64,000 bases of DNA from Pleurodeles waltl (lineage: Eukaryota; Chordata; Amphibia; Caudata; Salamandridae), in assembly GCF_031143425.1 (NCBI RefSeq), contig NC_090448.1:336839177-336903176 (forward strand), read 5' to 3'. Made by a program: the position numbers and the translations under genes. Of this stretch, positions 59,026 through 64,000 are shown piece after piece. The first letter of the stretch is position 1. The number at the start of each line of letters is the position of its first letter. The notes beneath the pieces were generated by a model. The model was given only the letters and a program-made list of their open reading frames with translations. It ran no database searches and was not told the DNA's origin.

Positions 59026-59857
59026 ATAGGGGATTAGATGAATGCTCAGAAATCTACAACCGACATAGGTTTCTAATTGTACTTTAGGGAATATTTGTAC
59101 GTCTCCAAAAAATACAGAAATCTTTGCCAAATGTGGATCGAATCCTATTAGTAGTAAGATTTTCGATAAAAAGAGACTGACTTGCTGTAACAAAGATTAC
59201 CAGCAAGTAATGAGCACAATACTACATGTAATGCTGAACTTTCTTCCTACTGTTTCCTGGGGTGGGTTTGCCATATTGTGTCAGTAACACATATTTACTA
59301 TCACCTTCTGTAATGGAGTTTGGCATTGCCACATTTAAATAGCTTATGAGGTCTGTATTCACTCGCTGCACAGTTTCAATGGCATAAAGCCTTCACTTTC
59401 ACTACAGTCCAGTTTGTGCCTTGCTGCATTCAAGATTCAGATTGCCACATCTTATTAATGATGGTCTATTATCACTTTGCTAGGTGGTGGTGGGAACAAT
59501 ATCTCTATTTACTTCATCCATCCTCTCAGTCACATACGCTATTGCATCTCAAACTGCTGTAAAATATTACCTAGCACCACAGCATTTCAATGAGGTATTT
59601 CTGGTGATGCATTCAGTTCCGTTGCCAAGACTGCAGAGCTACACTTTTAGTAATCAAATGCTGCCTTCAAACAGAGGGCATTTGTTATTTGTGTTTCAAA
59701 TATTCTAAATCAATCTGGAAACAAGTGCAAAGAGAGGCAGAAAGGTTAAAAAAAAGAATTTTAAAAAACAAATTTACCTGTAAAGTTAAAATCTAGTAGT
59801 CTGTGTTGCAGACCATAACTGAAAGATTTCAGGGGTGTAACGGGTTTACTTTTGCTG

Positions 59858-59860
<3 letters not shown>
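59026..59860. other. Unassigned stretch
   Basis: No motif recognised. Ends in the (TA)n tract. Confidence 0.35.

Positions 59861-59900
<40 letters not shown>
59861..59900. repeat. (TA)n microsatellite, left part
   Basis: About 20 TA units. Interrupted by the foldback element; TA repeats resume at about 60,703. Confidence 0.95.
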
Positions 59901-59903
<3 letters not shown>

Positions 59904-60700
59904 AATGGCAGTCGCGGGGCGCAAGTTATAGTTACCTTAGGACAGCTGCCTAATGGACTATGAGGAAATATCACCAGTGACCTTGTGTGCGTTTTGGCAA
60001 CTGGATTGTTCCTTGTGAATTTTTCTCTAGAATTCTGTGATAAGATGAATCGTTCTACAGAGAGGCCAACAAGACTACAAAGATATAAATCTCCAACAAA
60101 CCAGGGTCCTTCCTCTTATTTATATAAAGTAAGTGCTTCTTTGTTTTGTGGAGATGTCCTCATACTCGTCAGCATCAAGAGTGTACCATCAAAATCAGCG
60201 GGAAATGCACTGGGGGCCCTTTGGGACATCTTTGTAGTCTTGTTGGCCTCTCTGTAGGAGGATTCATGTTATCACAGAGTTATGGAAAAAGAAGCACAAG
60301 GAACAATCACATTGTCAAACACACACAAGGTCGCTGGAGACATTTCCTCGTAGTCCATTAGCCAGATGTAAAGTAGAAAACACCCTGGATATTTACCCAG
60401 CGAGGTAGCACTTACTAACTAACCAGTAGAAAGTACTCCAGCTGGGTAGACATTTTGTGCAAAACTGGACTCTTGCTGGATAAATGAGCAGGTGAGCTTC
60501 TGTTCCGGCCATAATACTAATTTCACAGAAAGTAAACCTTAACATCAAGCACTTACAATTAAAAACGTATAAGAAGCCCAGTTAAAGCTCCATTTCGTGA
60601 AGATTTGTCAAACAGTGCCAAAGATATAGGCAAGTCAAAAACGCTTTTTCAATGGAAACATGGTCCTAATTGTAACTACCTACTGGCGACTGCCATTAGG
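59901..60700. mobile_element. Foldback-type DNA element inserted in a (TA)n tract
   Basis: 800 bp with perfect 15-bp inverted ends CCTAATGGCAGTCGC (59,901-59,915 and 60,686-60,700), weaker pairing continuing to about 45 bp. Inside, a second long inverted repeat pairs 59,942-60,083 with about 60,228-60,370 (about 142 bp, roughly 85-90% by eye), e.g. CTAATGGACTATGAGGAAAT with its counterpart. The right side has about 300 extra bases between the inner and outer arms. Both flanks are TA repeats, so a TA target duplication is likely, as in Tc1/mariner-type elements, but superfamily is not certain. No transposase. Confidence 0.7.
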
Positions 60701-60724
60701 TAATATATATATATATATATATAT

Positions 60725-60762
<38 letters not shown>

Positions 60763-60790
60763 GGGGAGAGGGAGAGAAAGAGGGAGACAG
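60701..60790. repeat. (TA)n and (GA)n microsatellites
   Basis: TA units at about 60,703-60,726, then GA units at about 60,730-60,757 and a GA-rich tail. The TA part is the continuation of 59,861-59,900. Confidence 0.95.
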
Positions 60791-60825
60791 CGTTGTATAG
60801 AGAGATATAAAACATACACATACAT

Positions 60826-61281
60826 ATTTTGATCACCTTAGATGTGACATCTTTGTATACCAGCATTGCACATGAAGATGGTTTGAGGGCTCTTCAACAT
60901 TTTCTCAGTACTAGACCTGTTTTCCTGTATAACCACACTGAGTTGCTGCTAACTATGGCACGTTGGTGTCTTGAGAACAACTTTTTCTTGTTTGGGAAGG
61001 ATTTTTATAAACAGCTGAGAGGGACAGCAAAGGGCACCTGTTTCGCTCTTAGCTATGCTGATTTGCATATGGACTGGTGGGAGGAGCAGGTGCTTTCGCG
61101 CGAGTTTGATCAAGTATGTTCAGAGATTATCGTTCTTTGGACACATTTCTTTGACGATATTTTCGTTATGTGGAAAGGTTCTGAACAATCATCAAGGTTC
61201 TTTGCAGAGATAATAAACAACAGTGATTTAAATCTACTCTTCTCTTCTCACATTGCTAAAAAAAACAGGTGCAGTTTTTAG
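60826..61281 (+). pseudogene. Penelope-like element reverse transcriptase
   Basis: About 150 codons. ITLDVTSLYTSIAHEDGL (about residues 2-19) is motif A with the catalytic Asp. LRGTAKGTCFALSYADLHMD (about 63-82) matches the PLE motif B pattern GTA-x-GT-x-x-A-x-SYA-x-L. THFFDDIFVMWKG (about 105-117) is motif C with the Asp pair; the usual preceding Tyr-Ile is Phe-Phe. In PLEs this RT, related to telomerase RT, is followed by a GIY-YIG endonuclease, seen here downstream. The frame ends in a stop at FXDH, where a further RT thumb should follow. The 5' end is cut off by the microsatellite. Confidence 0.85.
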
Positions 61282-62080
61282 ATCACACAGTCTTTGTGAA
61301 GCAAGACAGCATCCACACTAGAGTCTTTCAGAAAGCCACAGCAGGCAATACCATTTTACATGGCAGAACTGCAGTGACCCGCAACAAATGAAGGCAGGTC
61401 ACGAAGAATTGGCATTAGATTTGCAGCGAGAGGCTATAGTGAGGGTGTGATACAAGGAGCAAGCGATAAGGCAAAGGAAAAAATGAGAGAGGAGCTCCTT
61501 TTTGTGAGAAGGGAGTCCAACAAGGCAGAAGGCCAAGAAATATGCAAGATCACTGGATATAGTGAGCAGCACTTGAAAGTAAGAAAGCTACTAAACAAAT
61601 ATTAGTACTTGAAGAAGAAAGATCCGATAATTGGAGACAGGGTGACAGATGTAAAGCCACGTCTATGAGGCAACATTTATTGTCCAGTAGTCCTGAGTTG
61701 ACGAGAGAAAATACTTGACTCACGAATAACCCCTGTTTCTGGAAGTGCTATAAGTGTAAGGCCTGCGCCTTTGGAGTGAATGCCCCACAAGTTAGTTCGC
61801 CATTAGCGGACACGCCGGGGCACATTAATAAATTTCTTCATTGCAAAAGTGATTTTGCAGTTTATATACCCAGGTGCATGTCCCCTAAACTTTATGTAGG
61901 AAGTACTAGCTTGAAGGTCCATCTTTGGATTTTACAACACATTAGAGCCATTAAAAACAAACATTACAATTACCCAGTGGCCAGATACTTTGAGTAGTGC
62001 CTTGGCAGCTGGGAGGCTGAATTGAGTTATTTTGTGCTAGATGAAGTACCTAGAAGAGTTTCTTTAATCACAATTCTCAC
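61282..62080 (+). pseudogene. Penelope-like element: linker and GIY-YIG endonuclease
   Basis: After a frameshifted linker (with EARQ and AISFQK-like decayed text), a 73-codon frame (61,776-61,997) shows FAVYIPRCMSPKLYVGSTSL (about residues 28-47) followed by HLWILQHIRAIKNKH and PVARYF. This is the GIY-YIG core: a VVY strand, YVGST, the Arg/His helix and the terminal PVARHF. In PLEs it nicks the target. Reading continues to ELSYFVLDEVPRR near 62,020-62,058 in another frame. Several stops. Confidence 0.8.
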
Positions 62081-62335
62081 TTTCCAAAGGAGGTACACTT
62101 CATGCTTTACATCTGAATGATTTAGTCAGTCACACTTGTAAATTTGTGCATTTAAATGTATATAATATTTGTTTATTATTTTTTTCTATTGGATGTAATA
62201 TTGTGTCAGGTATCAATGTTGCTAATACCGACTTGGGCTGGTAGGCCTGGAGTCGTTTGAAAAATTAGCTATTATAGTAAAATGAGTCAATTTTGTGTAT
62301 TTATTGTTTGAAAGATATAACCATTAGTTGAATGA

Positions 62336-62340
<5 letters not shown>

Positions 62341-62369
<29 letters not shown>

Positions 62370-62370
62370 G
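62341..62370. repeat. (TA)n microsatellite
   Basis: About 15 TA units. Confidence 0.95.
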
Positions 62371-62695
62371 CTCTTAAGGAGAGGGGGACTGCACAATAAT
62401 TTGATGAGATGGGTTACAATCAATGACTTTATTTGGATGGTGGATATTCAACAGGCATTCCTTTTGAGTATTGTTTCTGTTTTTAATTGACAGGCATGCA
62501 CGTCACTTGGGTGAGACACAGAGTGTTATATGTTGGTTGCACTTTTGATTATGGTAGCTTTCGAGAAAGGCCATTCATATGGTTGAAACGCGTTAACTTT
62601 AATGTTTGTCGTGCACTGACAATCTACTTCATGGCATTATGAACCTAAGCGTGTTGGTGCTCATTTCTTCATGGTGGTGACGAGTGGTCAAACGA
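62371..62695 (+). other. Probable 3' non-coding part of the Penelope-like element
   Basis: Includes GAAACGCGTTAAC at about 62,586-62,598, a motif I associate with the non-coding ends of vertebrate PLEs. No full hammerhead ribozyme could be built. Assignment is by position and weak memory. Confidence 0.35.
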
Positions 62696-62696
62696 A

Positions 62697-62760
62697 TACA
62701 CATACACACACACACACACCTATATATATATATATGTATATATATACACACACACACATA
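62697..62760. repeat. (CA)n/(TA)n compound microsatellite
   Basis: CA units, TA units, GTATATATA, then CA units again. Confidence 0.95.
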
Positions 62761-64000
62761 CCCATGTTACATATAAGACATATACTACACAGTAGCAGTC
62801 ACCACTGTGTAGTTATAGTTAGGACCTAGGTACCATGTGGATAGCTTTCTTTTGGTTTACATATAACTTTGGCAGCTTCTGAGTAATCTTCACAAACCTT
62901 TCCCAAAAAAGTTCATCCATCTCAGCAAATTTCTGGAAAGTTTTGGGGTGATCTGTCACTCAGCAGCCGAGAAAAAAAGGAGGTGGGGCCAAAAAGCAAT
63001 TTCTCCACGCAAGTTTCTGTAGAACCATTGAACAGGGATACCGCAAAAATAGCTAAATGGAATTAAACCACATTTGGCAGAAATCTAGATCTTGGTCCAG
63101 GTAGCGTGCTGTTTCTGAATTTCCAAAAACTTTGTATATCTGGTCAGTTAGGTTTGCGGGAGGCTCACAAGAGCCCTGTGATCACACAATTTCAAATATT
63201 CTAGTGATCTGATAGGCCGAGTGGGTTTTTCTCTCATTGGCCGCCTCACTCCTTTGGGGCGAAAGGCTTGCACAAACTCCTGCGTGATCTTGCATTCTGA
63301 TTTGGTGGCCGCAACATGAAAATAATTTTTGAAGCGGCCTTTTCAGAACAGTGGAACTTTGCCCTAGTGTCATGAAATTAAAAAAAATGAAGGTCACAAA
63401 GGACACAAAGCACCTGTGGCATTGAGACTTGCCACACAAGCTGAAATGAGCGCTAAGCAATCGTCACCAGGTGGGATAATGTGAGAAGAGGGCTCTGTGA
63501 GGCACAGGTGCCTTAATACACACAATATAAAACTATAACGAGGAACATCAGCCCCGTGGCAACATCCTTCAAATGACATAGAATGTTAGTCTATTTGAGA
63601 AAGAGTGCAGTCCAGACTGCCTTGCCTAAAGAAGCACACCTGGCAAAACCTGAAATCTGCTGAATACACTGTAAAGGAAACTGTTAGCAACCAGGTACTA
63701 CTCAGTTGCCTATGGTGCAATAACTGACACTGAGAGGAGGTGCTTGATCACTCTGGGTTTGCTAGATGGTACTTCCTTGACACTGGTTTCTGTCTATACT
63801 CCTTTTTCACCTGTCGCCCTCCTACATGACGTAATCTGTCATGTAGTGGCAGACCTTCAAATGTGGTAAGGGGTGAATAACAGATTTATAAATGGACAGA
63901 TCACACTCACTGGTGGAAGCCACAGTGAGCAAAAAAGATGCATCACCTCTGAAGGACAGGTTGAGGAACTGGAACTTACTTGAAGTATGGCGGGTCACCC
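62761..64000. other. Unassigned stretch to the right edge
   Basis: No coding motif. The part near 62,860-63,130 has the style of a dispersed repeat (CAAATTTC, TTTGGCAGAAATC), which I cannot classify. Confidence 0.35.

Noticed and set aside
62540..62640. Hammerhead ribozyme
   Set aside because: The CTGATGA core box is missing and stems cannot be completed.

Overview
This window looks like intergenic or intronic DNA of a very large vertebrate genome, most likely a salamander (a newt such as Pleurodeles is my best guess). The guess rests on the mix of elements: several L1 lineages, a Gmr1-type and a sushi-type Ty3/Gypsy element, a Harbinger transposon, GC-rich hairpin MITEs and a Penelope-like element. 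The species is inferred from memory, not tested. I found no host protein-coding exon, rRNA or tRNA gene. Almost everything recognisable is mobile DNA, much of it broken.

Layout. 1-2,700: minus-strand L1 that runs off the left edge. 4,450-5,579: two adjacent MITEs made of serial hairpins. 6,077-6,540: a third hairpin-rich element. 7,772-7,875: a tRNA-like SINE. 10,010-12,165: a long non-coding stretch with a clustered GATGC motif. 13,240-14,990: 3' half of another minus-strand L1. 15,960-42,590: a plus-strand L1 split by nested insertions. 43,690-45,385: an L1 3' end. 47,160-53,722: a broken gene for a large uncharacterised protein, split by a minus-strand LINE. 55,620-58,700: another L1. 59,901-60,700: a foldback element inside a (TA)n tract. 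60,829-62,080: a Penelope-like RT plus a GIY-YIG domain.

The core is a three-level nest that can be read from target-site duplications. The L1 at 15,960-42,590 was hit by a Gmr1-like element (17,840-23,929, 5-bp duplication CCTCC) and by a Harbinger (24,655-41,117, probable 3-bp duplication AAG). The Harbinger was itself hit by a chromodomain-bearing sushi-like Gypsy element (35,749-41,005, duplication TATGC) and by two MITEs that lie in the intron of its Myb-like gene. Removing both direct insertions restores the L1 reading frame across each junction.

The Gmr1-like element has integrase upstream of reverse transcriptase, a SCAN-related gag region, a tRNA-Leu primer site, and LTRs that differ by only about a dozen substitutions, so it is young. 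The sushi-like element is older and lacks a tRNA primer site; a 7-nt complement between its predicted RNA 5' end and the base just after the LTR suggests self-priming. The Harbinger carries a convergent gene pair (Myb/SANT-like protein on +, DDE transposase on -) and a second Myb-like relic.

The least explained item is the pseudogene at 47,160-53,722, whose family I recognise only as an uncharacterised animal protein with a TDV-type PIN-like motif and a cysteine-rich C-terminus.
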